Shown here piece by piece: positions 26,701 through 35,100 of a DNA stretch of 64,000 nt; position 1 is the first letter of the stretch; every line of letters starts with the position of its first letter. The translations under genes and the position numbers were made by a program. The notes under the pieces are model-generated. The model was not told where the DNA came from. It saw only the letters and a program-made list of their open reading frames with translations, and searched no databases. The stretch spans positions 1,173,664 to 1,237,663 of the forward strand of contig JACKFA010000003.1 of the NCBI GenBank assembly GCA_020632715.1, written 5' to 3'. The DNA is from Deltaproteobacteria bacterium. GTDB lineage: Bacteria; Myxococcota_A; UBA9042; PHBI01.

Positions 26701-29169
26701 GAGCTCGATCTCTGCGACGTCGGCGTGAGCGCGCCCTGCGGGAGCGCGGCGCCGGCGGCGTGCGGCATCGACGGGGCCGACGCGAACTGCAACGGCGCGG
26801 TCGACTCGACGGAGGCCGTGTGCGGCACGGTCGAGACGAACTGCGGCGACCACGAGGACGACGACAGCGACGGGACCATCGACTGCGAGGACCGGGACTG
26901 CGTGCCGGTCGCGCTCTGCGACCGCGAGGACTTCGACCACGACGGCGTCCTCAACTACGTCGAGTTCGCGTGCAACACGAACCCGTACGTCGCGACGAGC
27001 TTCCCGGTGCCGGCGGCGGAGGGGGCGGATCCGGACGGCGACCTCGTGCCGAACTGCGCGGACCCGGACGACGACGGCGACGGCTACGACGACGACCAGG
27101 AGCGGATCTGCGGCACGGACGGGCGCGACGCGGCGTCGACGCCGCCGGACCTCGACGGCGACTTCCAGTGCGACGACGTGGACGACGACGACGACGGCGA
27201 CGGCTACACGGACACGCGCGAGCTGAACTGCGCGAGCGATCCGCGCGACGCGGCGTCGACGCCGGTGGACGCCGAGCACGACATCGATCAGGACGGCACC
27301 TGCAACAACTTCGACGGCGACGACGACGGCGACGGCTGGGACGACATCGCGGAGATCGAGTGCAACACGAGCCCGTCGGATCCGCTCTCGAACCCGACGG
27401 CGCTCGGGGCGGACCCGGACGACGACAAGATCTGCAGCCGCCTCGACGACGACGACGACAACGACCTGTGGCTCGACGTGGACGAGATCGCGTGCGGCAC
27501 GAGCCCGATCCTCGCGAGCGACACCCCGGTCGACACCGACCGCGACGGGACGTGCGACGCGCTCGACCCCGACGACGACGGCGACAACGTGCCGGACGCG
27601 GTGGAGCTGGTCTGCCAGACGAACCCGCTCGACCCGACGAGCTACCCGATCGAGGAGGCGGCGGCGGACTTCGACGACGACGGCACGCCCAACTGCGTGG
27701 ACACGGACGACGACGACGACGGGCTGCCGGACGTGATGGAGGCGCTCATCGGGAGCGATCGGCTCGACAAGGACAGCGACGACGACGGGCTCCTCGACGG
27801 CGAGGAGGACGCGAACAAGAACGGCGTCGTGGACGCGATGGAGACGTCGCCGATCCTGCCGGACACGGACTTCGACGGGCTCGACGACCGGGTGGAGCTC
27901 GAGAGCAGCTACCCGACGGCGACGCCGAACGAGTCGCAGGCGACGCTCCCGTACGACCGCGACACGGACGACGACGGGATCTACGACGGCGACGAGGACA
28001 AGAACCACGACGGGAGCCTGTCGCCGGGGGAGACGAACCCGGTCATCGCGGACAGCGACGGGGACGGGACGAACGACGGGGAGGAGCTGCGCTGCGCGAC
28101 GGACCCGCTCGACTTCGACAGCCAGCCGACGGACAAGGACCAGGACGGCGAGTGCGACGGGGCGCAGATCGACACCGACGACGACGGGGTCGCGGACGGG
28201 GTCGAGCTCTTCTGTCACACGAACCCGAACGACCACAACTCGGTGCCGAGCCTCGCGGATCTGCAGGACACGGACGGGGATGGGGACATCAACTGCGTCG
28301 ACCTCGACGACGACGACGACACGGTGACGGACGCGGACGAGATCGAGTGCGGGCGGAACCCGCGGCTCGCGACGGACCGGCCGAGCGAGGACGACATCGC
28401 GAACTACGACGGGGACGGGCAGCTCAACTGCTCGGATCCGGACGACGACGACGACGGGATCAGCGACATCGTGGAGGCGCAGGACGGGACGGACCCGCGC
28501 GACCGCGACACGGACGACGACGGGCTCGACGACAAGCGCGAGAAGGACAGCGGGACGCTCGCGACGAACCCGGACAGCGACGGCGACGGGATGCAGGACG
28601 GGACGGAGCAGGGGGTCACGGTCGGGACGGTCGACACGGACGCTGCGGTGTTCATCCCGGACGGGTGCCCGGAGTCGACGACGAACCCGCGGAAGCGGGA
28701 CTCGGACGGCGACGGGGTCATCGACGGGGACGAGGATGAGAACCACGACGGCTGCGTGGACGCCGGCGAGGGGGATCCGAACGACCCACGCGACGGGCTC
28801 AACGACACGGACGGGGACCAGCTCATCGACCGGGACGAGGTGACGATCTACGGGACGGATCCCGAGGATCCGGACACGGACGGGGACGCGCTCGACGACA
28901 AGCTCGAGGTGGACGTGTGGCACACCGATCCGCTCGACCCCGACACGGATCACGGCGGTGTCTACGACGGCTACGAGGTGCAGAACGGGACGGACCCGCA
29001 CGACGCGGCCGACGACTTCGACCCCGCCGTGGTCTCGGGGACCAACGTCTTCAGCTGCAGTGGTGCCGGGCCGGGGGCGGTGGCGGGCTTCCTGCTGGTG
29101 CTCGCGGCGGCCCTCGCGTGGCTCGTGCGCCGGCGGCGCGACATGAACGAGAAGGGAGCACGCTCGTGA
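14755..29169 (+). CDS. Giant secreted multidomain surface protein 1 (~4,804 aa)
   Basis: The ATG at 14755 follows GAGAGGCAAGG and begins a signal peptide cut after ASA-QP (~25). Domains, by approximate residue: unrecognised 26-495; GEVED domain 497-646; a second GEVED domain from ~651 split by an insert of ELW-TDG-type propeller repeats and closing near 1148; Cys-rich CGDG repeat and EGF-like 1150-1250; NHL propeller 1300-1567; second propeller 1616-1860; lectin-like sandwich 1940-2140; DUF11 2230-2360; Cys-rich repeats to 2500; three jelly-roll plus MopE-like CVDxDxDxYGD modules 2500-3360; lamin-tail-like 3380-3580; PPC-like 3730-3860; calcium-type DxDxDGxxD repeats 3900-4755. The end is GTNVFSCSG, a TM helix and RRRR. 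Likely a calcium-rigidified, envelope-anchored adhesin; no catalytic domain is seen. Confidence 0.88.
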   Translation: MRIAGITARTMAFAAIVAWSAAASAQPVTIVDGTAAGPTSDGVLSAGEYYGVAPGQGTGFGGKIGAGINLFVESNAAGDVTFALTEPAGGVGAAPNDNNCNLQSPDTVVIYVDSQPGGFTSTADFTDIGDRGRAAVSGRGTDNSQAPLTFPAGFEADFALVFSGNDGGGGNGGASLFALNADGAHTFVKSLGLAPAIGGGFGTACDREIGGITMADLGGVPGGAFRFFGTLLNATNGYRSNELIGVAAAVVPAANPGNTSVDLSASAAARMVTYLAPLKAYGFDGFAGGGFAPSPSATQLDSDEWIASGENMTPALAFGGTSATSGVYAQGSNITGTSGGVYGFTVGTGNAGLCARPSAGTFSPGNFVLRVTNTTSTAITGVAVGYDFLTRNDQGRSSTFNAAYSLDNSSYTALPELAIATETTAAGSPTFVRLNPTGAQKTAFAVTGLSIAPGGFFYVRWTSDDNVATPGTGSWDASCLDNVFVRPIAVPIPVTYDWGDAPGSFPTTNAQNGARHPIGALFLGAAVDAESDGQPNADATGDGADDDGIAFTSPITPGEAATIEATATGDGFLSCWLDLDHNGAWEAADRVLNDVAVTVGVNELVFPVPADALGGPTFARCRLDAVGGVLTTGEGSEGEVEDYRVVIDSYDYGDAPLSYGVARHTLVGSPRLGALVDREAATQDTADASGDGADDDGVTFPATLDPTAADALFLVADLEAGTDSSTPTALTPALGALYFIAQTTANGKELYAYDGATTTLHELNPSGNGATGGALGAVGGRVVFFGTNGTTAGLWAFDGATFTSVDATLTAATNFYTDGATAYFIGTTADEGAELWSTDGVTASRLTDIAAGPTSSLLTNASFPRPAFGQIVFSALSGGSAALYHTDGSVVAATSGTTPAFGTMVGDVFAYVSAVAGTPLYRWDGTAAPAPVCPEVSVKSRYDHQFTVYRGALYFSGAPTSGGTEQNVWRFDGTACEQVFSLADDQLATPEALFVANGRLYLVATNHVSTKYVYAYDGQTVTAMTRPSGAFAASSLALYGGHVFLSATVPTTTGTELYRLAQSVGVTTSGGGTLSAWVDTDHDGQFGAGERVLTDVAMTANTMSLALDLPADAVPGPTIARFRLSKSAGLAASGDADDGEVEDYQVLVAGCGDGVRQAGEACDDGDTSGGDGCAADCQLVEPGFACPDAGGPCDCAAGRAGADCAITCAGGAATPCNLHGTCSEGTAGDGTCTSCDPGWWGAACDQAGTCGDVCLQDVLVQATGACANVPTSGNACDDGNACTVDDTCGGGTCSGSLPGEADTVYATIDLSAAAPAPASTPAPHGVVLDADGNLYVSDLANDRIDVYDPAGSWLRGWGGYGTADGQLYDPRDLAIDRDNGLLFVADYGNNRVDVFTLEGAFVRKFTTGNLPRGIDFHDGLVYVGEQLGKRVSVWQPDGTFVRAIGSGPDSVYGVAVADNGDVYAVYGFYTLRWYSPTGVLLGTVGSQGTDPGQFDNHDGLTFDRGGNLWVVDRSNKRLQRLSADLQPGGIFAAGQLQDAFNLAVDDAGRVYVADASAHAIEIFWEPLGCSDGLDCTVLDTCVAGACADVTPRDCSDGDQCTADLCNPAGGACENPLRTYASSQLTEFATGGTTAALAVSGSHVYFGKTDQIRRKTLAGGGSANFSEGSMDPTAMVIGPGGVVYSLQSDGVYRYALTGPNLLGSFGSGGQDLAFGADGNLRVLTGADVQTWSGDGAALVATVTGTWTSGRSLALARGGWLVVATASDVHVTDAAGADVMTLDGTTGAGAFADLVSARVDSAGRLVVTEASGRVQRFTAGGTFIDSFTTASAPSEAVVGADDRLYTVEGANLRAYSLPVASCEDGDGCTGGDLCLAGTCTGGGPAVCGDGLACASGPMAEACDDGDTDAGDGCSSTCQVEPNATCDTPTSCTTTCGDCSSLLADAFDGAGSDPDPALWVTLEDPAFAPNQAQDGQNGDVVQIGGVVRFSDRGVLASTAEYPPATYGGVHVTSRWRLEDGDQANVGTRATRDQAGALGAPSSAATCTAWDGELLLAHPGGSLLSTPFPFAPGDVLRVEIEDDGATITCEATDEATGATARLSDAYTAVTAASYVVLFNHNGPVSASDTFTSDLLDVRVTPIGSTCGAYACGGSACGLVAVNAGATCDDGDGGTVGDTCGDDGACSVACGNGVIDAGEDCDDGTVAAGDGCSPACAVEAGWQCEDDGNGGSVCAEETDLSAGIGVPGSPTYAGGDVTVSIQAHNGGPPPEHDVRMVLTYDATAFDFKSAPSCTATTPGEVVCDVATLLAQNNVSRTVVLTLKASYAGAGLPTSQPVSVTVTGSHPEKPATLANNTASTAIAVTFCGDGVINALEQCDQGADNADTPLHCRLGVAPGTTRCTLPACGDGITDSGAYDDGTSAIPYAETCDDRNANVNDDCPSGPGQACKVAACGDGFVNLTIRGDNRPAEDCDLGGGAATGPGCTACRVQPGYTCDKLVSTTCQRECGTFDDFATAQYGWTSPDGGPGAFAYGTNTAAAKKVWETGLNANLPAQAVSTSIWRAMAVPSLADGKKPELVVHYRLAGTAGQDCLEVYVETTQPIAGKTPKKTACTNTTSADLFVDLSAFAGQQVYVTLRLNAQSAAAGRSGLLIERALLRSDVDLDGTPDYASFPATSQGGCADGCVDADDDEYGDTTSARLADCAAATGAKLDCNDGDGHIRPDIDEGFYDGAAACTDLVDNNCDGKTDVADRYCYEDCGNFVEDGKNLAGDGPGNGLVDCADPACFADPFCTTPCQRVWSFDTGGAWVPDPTTETGVFKLVGGSWTTAGTNDATRRFARLDLTVPFGDLAARGPKPVLKVTYSLTANPVGRDYFAVCVNQANCQVNLPSGITILADGTRATTTATVDLSPYIGQASVKLTLLFDTFEASQPVSPQNVTLTINTIELSSDVDADMSYEGTDYQGRACDQCWDGDRDGWGALASPDVTTCPATPGGCSPLTSDPACVDCNDTSSQVFPATGTEVGGLCGDGLDNDCDGLTDGADGDCGSEDCANGVDDNNDGAVDCLDQGCAADPACAVCYTGFDFEHVNPTTLDAAGFVPSGAAVWGWGRGTTTHVGDGGWWTVVEGNLNAASPGPFKAQLTKRVTVSQTLPEPKVELVYDLRGGAGVTIGVCTAPAGAGLAPGSCGTANPGNVAWSSATSSPSSGTRQSLSNLTWNDGTYDHTIIPIGRGQQDVVIFVESASASTPAVPGLFLSAVLVRSDIDLDFDGGGIDNGYENVGATCDHCVDRDADGYGDPGFDIADLATCDVPDEVDCDDFAAITHPGQAELCYGGLDTCNPANAGASAADNDCDGLADNADPDCFSCGDCKIETGESCDPPGEGCSAGCQVLAGGIYVTELHLSPLFGNSDEQWIELYNASDTPLDTILTNLTLTNGGSPAKVASFGGATPSCSPLVTATIDPGEFYVIVFGSDLGKTDFFDVSQIDATCTGFTLQAAGDVLTVSTAGGPLDVVDFAGEGFRCLRDQLRRVSGGVTRGRSLMLANHPTLGTTELSPGVNDDASNWCLAGADQFYSITNDHFGSPGAPGSCAELVCDGVDDDCDGDLTQAEIDADEAAELTDTDHDGRCDERDCEPLIATCRFGPTCTDDTDQDGKVDCQDDCTDLDGDSFGVSDGLAGTCGTFNGQPRLEAAACDNNQSVSPAESESTEAACVDGVDNNCSGLTDCRDPGCTNLGICVGETCAKARTVQCGYNAVNQAYSNDFPVCDPGAVRPDSPTGQDAVFKFTAPASTPVTFRVDNLGTRRHEIFVTRGETACSETSCADVTAVASSTCAGGGELTLDAVAGETYFVVVKSLGACNVGPTPRFNLAVQCVETCANGQDEDADGLIDCLDPDCVGAGVIAPDPACAGADFDNDGFDNQLEYECEQVEAGSPALRSTFNAPTDDRLVDTDHDQLQNCIDDDDDDDGASDAAEAAACLDPLAKNDAQQHPELDLCDVGVSAPCGSAAPAACGIDGADANCNGAVDSTEAVCGTVETNCGDHEDDDSDGTIDCEDRDCVPVALCDREDFDHDGVLNYVEFACNTNPYVATSFPVPAAEGADPDGDLVPNCADPDDDGDGYDDDQERICGTDGRDAASTPPDLDGDFQCDDVDDDDDGDGYTDTRELNCASDPRDAASTPVDAEHDIDQDGTCNNFDGDDDGDGWDDIAEIECNTSPSDPLSNPTALGADPDDDKICSRLDDDDDNDLWLDVDEIACGTSPILASDTPVDTDRDGTCDALDPDDDGDNVPDAVELVCQTNPLDPTSYPIEEAAADFDDDGTPNCVDTDDDDDGLPDVMEALIGSDRLDKDSDDDGLLDGEEDANKNGVVDAMETSPILPDTDFDGLDDRVELESSYPTATPNESQATLPYDRDTDDDGIYDGDEDKNHDGSLSPGETNPVIADSDGDGTNDGEELRCATDPLDFDSQPTDKDQDGECDGAQIDTDDDGVADGVELFCHTNPNDHNSVPSLADLQDTDGDGDINCVDLDDDDDTVTDADEIECGRNPRLATDRPSEDDIANYDGDGQLNCSDPDDDDDGISDIVEAQDGTDPRDRDTDDDGLDDKREKDSGTLATNPDSDGDGMQDGTEQGVTVGTVDTDAAVFIPDGCPESTTNPRKRDSDGDGVIDGDEDENHDGCVDAGEGDPNDPRDGLNDTDGDQLIDRDEVTIYGTDPEDPDTDGDALDDKLEVDVWHTDPLDPDTDHGGVYDGYEVQNGTDPHDAADDFDPAVVSGTNVFSCSGAGPGAVAGFLLVLAAALAWLVRRRRDMNEKGARS
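26460..29010 (+). repeat. Asp-rich thrombospondin-3/OmpA-stalk-type calcium repeats, giant protein 1
   Basis: Tandem imperfect units of roughly 40-60 residues combine runs of D with DxDxDGxxD and a periodic CGTDP/CNTNP-like step. The coding DNA is dominated by GAC and GGC triplets. Such repeats bind Ca2+ and form elongated stalks in related families. The last third loses the Cys-containing steps and becomes D-S-D-G-D-G-type units. Confidence 0.8.
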
Positions 29170-32100
29170 CGGAGAGCAACGTGACGACGACGACGAACGG
29201 GCGCGCGCGAGCCCAGCACCGTGCGATGTGGCTCCTGCCGGCGGTGTTCGCGGGGGCTCTCCTGGCGGCGCCGGCGGCGATGGCGCAGCCGGCGTCGCTC
29301 CTGACGATCGACAGCACGGCGGACACGGACCTCCGCGGGTGCACGACGGCGCCGGGGGACTGCACGCTGCGCGGCGCGCTGCTCGCGGCCGAGAGCGGCG
29401 ACACCATCGACTTCGACACGACCGTCTTCCCGTCGAACGCGACGACGACGATCTTCGTGACGACGCCGCTCCCGGCCATCGTGCAGGGGACGATCACGAT
29501 CGCCGGGCCCGGGCCGCAGGTGACGATATCGCCGAGCCCGACCCCGGACGGCGCGAACCCGCCGGTGCACGGGCTCATCATCACGTCGAGCAACAACTAC
29601 GTGAGCGGGATCCGCATCAGCGGCTTCCCTGGGGACGGGGTGCTCATCGACAACGCCCCGAACAACCAGATCTCAGAGTCGAGCAACTGCAACGGCTTCG
29701 TGACCGTGTCGAATGGGGGCTATGGCGTCCACATCACAGGCGAGGACGCTGACAACACCCGGATCGTCGGCGCCTACATCGGCCAGGAGCGTACGGGAGT
29801 CGCCGCTGGCAACGCGCTCGGCGGCGTCCGCGTCGACGGCGGCGCCGACGACACCTACCTCGGGACCGGCTGCCACGTGTCGATCCACGACAACCTGGGT
29901 CCCGGGGTCGTGCTGGCCGACGCCGGCACGAGCGGCACCTACTTCAGCGACGTCACGGTGGGGAGCTCGGGCCACGGGAACGCGGGTCCCGGGATCCTCA
30001 TCCAGGGCGCGACGGGCACGCGCGCCGGCCACCCGTTCCGGATCTTCTACAACGGCGGCGATGGCGTCCGCGTCGAGAGCGGGACGGGCAATCGGCTCGT
30101 CTACGACGGCTTCTACAGCACCATCGCCTTCAATGGCGGTCTGGGCATCAACCTCGTCGCGGCCGACGACCCGCCGAGCGGCATCACCCCGAACGACGCC
30201 GACGACGGCGACACGGGCCCCAACGACCTCCTCAACGCGCCGGTCATCGCGGCGGTCGAGGGCAGCGGCGGTGGCAACGTCGACATCACCGGGACGACGT
30301 GCGGCAGTTGCACCGTGTACTTCTACGTCGCCGACGACGACCCGGACGGCCACGGCGAGGGGGCCAACTTCCTCACGACCAGCTATGCCGACCCGACCGG
30401 ACACTTCTCGGGCAGCGCGCAGCTCTCGCCGGGACAGCTCGTCACCGCGGTCGCGATCGACTCGGCGGGCAACATGTCGGAGTTCTCGGCGAATGTAGAG
30501 GGCCCACGAAACCTGGTCGTGGACCTCGCGACCGACGATGCCGTCGGCGACTGCACCGACGCTGGCTCCGACTGCACGCTCCGCGGCGCGCTGATGTCGG
30601 CGCTGCCGGGGGACACGATCACCTTCGACGGCACTGTGTTCCCGAGCAACACCGACACCGTGATCGCGCTCGAGCGCCCACTGCCGCCGGTGACCCAGGG
30701 ACGCCTGACGCTGCGCGGGCCCGGTTCGCAGCGCCTCACGATCCAACCGAGCGCGACGCCGGATCCGCTCGATCCGCCCATGCAGGGGCTCGTCATCGAC
30801 TCCGATCAGAACTTCGTGAGCGGCATGCGCGTCCGCGGTTTCGCGGGTGACGGGATCCTCGTGCTCGGTGCGAGGAACAGCGTCAGCTCCAACGACTCGT
30901 GCGATATCGCGGTCGGAGACAACGGCGGCTACGGTGTCCGCATCAGCGGCGAGGACGCGGACGAGAACCGCGTCACGGGGGGCTGGATCGGTCGCAACTC
31001 GAACGGCTCGGCAGCTCCCAACGCCGCCGGCGGGGTCCTCGTCGAGGGCGGCGCCGACACGACCTACTTCGGGCTCGGCTGCCATCTCTACGTCGGTGAC
31101 AACCAGGGCGCGGGGGTCACGTTGCGCGACGCAGGGACGACCGGCACCTACTTCTCGGATGTGAGCCTCGGCGACTCGGGTCACGGCAACACCGGTGACG
31201 GCTTGCTCATCGAGGGCGCCACCGGGACGCGGATGGGGCACCCCGGCCGTATCGGATACAACCTGCGCGATGGCGTGAGGATCGTCTCGGGAGCCGGCAA
31301 CGCGCTCGTCTACGACGGCTTCTACAGCCGCATCGCGAACAACGAGGGGCTCGGTATCAACCTCGTCGCGCCCGGCGACGGCGCCGATGGGGTGACACCC
31401 AACGACCTGGGCGACGGTGACAGCGGGCCAAACGGCCTCCTGAACTCCCCGGTCATCGACAGCGTGACCGGCGCTGGTGGGGGCGAGTTCGCCGTCCGCG
31501 GCACCTCGTGCGCCAACTGCCGCGTGTTCCTCTACCAGGCCGACGACGACGCGACGGGTCACGGCGAGGGCGCCGGCTTCCTCTCGGTCGCCTACGCGGA
31601 CGCCAACGGCAACTTCTCGGCGAACGTGTCGCTAGGAGCCTCGCAGTCCGTGACCGCCGTCGCCGTCGACAGCGACAACAACATGTCCGAATTCTCCCTC
31701 AACGCCACGACGCCCTCGAGCATCGTTGTCGACCGCGCGGACGACGATGACGTTCGCGACTGCACGAGCGCCCTCGCCGACTGCACGCTGCGCGGGGCCC
31801 TCGCCATCGCCGGCCCCGGAGACACCATCGCGTTCGACAACTCCGTGTTCTCGGGAGGCGTCGAGACGCGCATCGAGCTCAACACACCGCTGCCGGTGCT
31901 CGCGGCCTCCACCGTCACGATCGCAGGTCCGGGCGCGACGCGCCTCGTCATCGCCCCGAGCGCGGCCCCTGACCCGGCGGACCCGCCGATCGTGGGCCTC
32001 AGGATCACCGGCGACGACAACGTCATCTCCGGGATGGGTATCATGGGCTTCCCAGGCGACGGCGTCGTGATCGACAACGGCGCGCGCAACCGGATCGGGA

Positions 32101-35100
32101 CCTACAACCAGTGCGGGCCTTCGGACTTCGCGGTCGGCAACAACGGCGGCTACGGCCTCCGCGTGGCCGGCGAGAGCGCTGACGGTAACAGCGTCGTCGG
32201 CGGCTGTTTCGGCTGCAGCGCGTCCTCGCAGGCCGCGCCCAATCAGCTCGGCGGCGTGCTCGTCGAGGACGGTCCCGACACGACGTACTTCGGCCTGGGC
32301 TGTCACGTCTCGATCCACGACAACCTCGGGCCTGGCCTCACCGTCCTCGGGAGCGCGACGACGGACATCTATCTCTCCGACGTCACCGTCGGCACCTCAG
32401 GGCATGGCAACGGGGGACCTGGCGTCCTCATCGACGGGGCGGTCGGCGCGCGGATGGGGCACCCGGCGCGCATCTTCTACAACGGCGACGAAGGCGTCCG
32501 TGTCGTATCCGGCTCTGCGATCGCGCTGGCCTACGACGGCTTCTACTTCACCATCCAGGCCAACGACGGGCTCGGGGTGAACCTGGTCAAGGCGGGCGAG
32601 CCGGCGAACACGGTGACGCTGAACGACGCCGACGACTCGGACGCCGGGCCCAACGGGCTCCTGAACTACCCCGTGGTGCGAGAGATCGCAGGCGCGGGTG
32701 GCGCTGGCGTGTATCGGGCCCGCGGGCTCGCCTGTCCCTCGTGCCGCGTCTTCCTGATGCGCTCGACCGACGACCCCTCTGGCTACGGCGAAGGGAGCGA
32801 CTTCCTCGGCGTCGCGTACGCGGACACGCAGGGCTCCTGGACGTACACCTTCGATCTCGGCTCCGTCCCGTCGCTCACGACGACCATCACGACGCTGGCC
32901 GTGAGCCCGCAGAACAACATGTCGGAGTTCAGCAAGAACGCGAACGTGCTCGAGTTCGCCTCGGTCACGACCGAGTGCGGCAACAACGTCACGGAGCCGA
33001 GCGGCGTCGCGGGCGTGCCCGACGAGGAGTGCGACGACGGCAACACCGACAGCGGCGACGGCTGCTCCTCCACCTGCACCATCGAGGGCTGCGGCGACGG
33101 CGTCGTGCAGCCCGACCTCGGCGAGCAGTGTGACGGCGCCTGCGACGACCACAACGACTGCACCATCGACGTGAACACCTGCGTCAGCTGCCAGTGCCAG
33201 CTCCCGAGCACCGACTACGAGCCCGCCGGCACCCCGTGCGACGACGGCAACAGCAACACCATCGGCGACCGCTGCGACGGCGCGGGCAACTGCTCCATCT
33301 CCTGCGGCAACGGGAGCCTCGACCCGGGCGAGGCGTGCGACGACGGCGACGCCGCCAACGGCGACGGCTGCGACGACGACTGCCAGGTCGAGCCCAACTT
33401 CAGCTGCGCCGGCACGCCTTCCGTGTGCACGTCCGTCACCGACCTCGGCGTCGTCTCCGTCGCGTCGAACCCCTCGCGCCCCTACCCCGGCACGCAGGCC
33501 ACGATCGCCGTGACCGTCCGCAACCACGGCACCTCGCTCGCGACCGACGTCACCGTCACCCTCCGCTTCCCGGCCGACCTCACCTTCGTCGCCACCTCGG
33601 GCTGCACGCTGAGCTCCCCGGGCGTCGTCGCCTGCACCGTCGCCTCCATCCAGGGCGGCCTCCAGGCCATCGTCTCGCCCAAGTTCAACGTGAGCGCCGC
33701 CGCCACCGGCGACCTCGAGATGATCGCGTCCGTGAACGGCGCCGTCGTCGACGAGAACGACGCCAACGACTCGCTCACGGCCCTCCTCCCCGTCGCGCGC
33801 TGCGGCGACGGCGTCCTCGACAGCGCCGAGGGCTGCGACGACGGCCCCGCCAACAGCGACACCGCCCCCGGCGCCTGCCGCACCTCCTGCGAGCCCGCCG
33901 GCTGCGGCGACGGCGTCGGCGACCCCGGCGAGGCCTGCGACGACGGCAACACCGACTCGGGCGACGGCTGCGACGCCACCTGCACCGCCGTCGACCCCGG
34001 CTGGTCCTGCCCGCCCGCGGGCGGCGCCTGCGACTGCGCCGACGGCTTCTACGGCGCCGGCTGCGCCCTCGCCTGCCCGAGCGACCCCGGTGGCCTCTGC
34101 GGCGGTCACGGCGCCTGCGACTCCGGCCTCGCCGGCTCCGGCGCCTGCAGCTGCGACGCCGGCTGGTACGTCGACGCCGCCGGCACCCTGTCCTCCGGCG
34201 CCGGGGCGTGCGCCTTCACCCGCTGCGGCGACGGCGCCGCCGTCGGCCCCGAGCAGTGCGACGACGGCAACGACGTCCTCACCGACTCGTGCCCCTCCGG
34301 CCCCGGCGGCACCTGCCTCGACGCCACCTGCGGCGACGGCTTCATCGAGGACGGCGTCGAGAGCTGTGACGACGGCGCCGCCAACAGCGACACCCTGCCG
34401 AACCGCTGCCGCGCCTCCTGCGCCCTCCCCGGCTGCGGCGACGGCGTCACCGACAGCGGCACCTACACCTACCGCGCCCCCGGCGCGGGCAGCGACACCA
34501 CCCTCACCCTCACCGAGACCTGCGACGACGCCGACGGCGACGACACCGACGAGTGCGTCAGCAGCACCTGCCAGACCGCCCGCTGCGGCGACGGCGTCGC
34601 CTGGGTCGGCCACGAGGGCTGCGACGACGGCGACGGCGACAACAGCGACAACTGCCCCGACGGCCCCGGCGGCACCTGCCAGATGGCCGCCTGCGGCGAC
34701 GGCTTCGTGAACGCCGTTCACGGCTCGCTCTACGAGGCGTGCGACGACGCCACCCCCGGCGTCCCGATGACCCCGCAGGACGGCGACGGCTGCACGAGCC
34801 TCTGCGCCCTCGAGCCCGGCTACACCTGCGCCTCCGAGGCGTCCGCGGCCGGCCTCTCGCACACCACCTGCGCCGCGACCTGCGCCACCCTCGACGACTT
34901 CGCGTTCGACGCCTACCACTGGTACGCCGAGCCCGCCGACGTCTTCGCGCGCGGCGCGACCAGCGCCGGCGTCGTCGGCTTCGAGACCTTCGCGGGCGCG
35001 TCCCTCCCCCTCGGCCACACCCAGGGCGCCATCTGGAGCTCCGTCGCCTTCCCGGCCCTCGCCGACGCCCGCACGCCCACGCTCCGCGTCGCGTACAGCC

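Noticed and set aside
25045..29001. Minus-strand frame of about 1,300 codons under the calcium-repeat stalk
   Set aside because: Composition is almost purely Arg/Val/Ala/Asp, mirroring the repeated GAC codons. No independent coding evidence.
26460..29010. The GAC-rich stalk as a simple-sequence (microsatellite) artefact
   Set aside because: The frame is intact over the whole stretch, units vary in sequence, and they match known calcium-repeat patterns and the paralogous stalk of giant 2.
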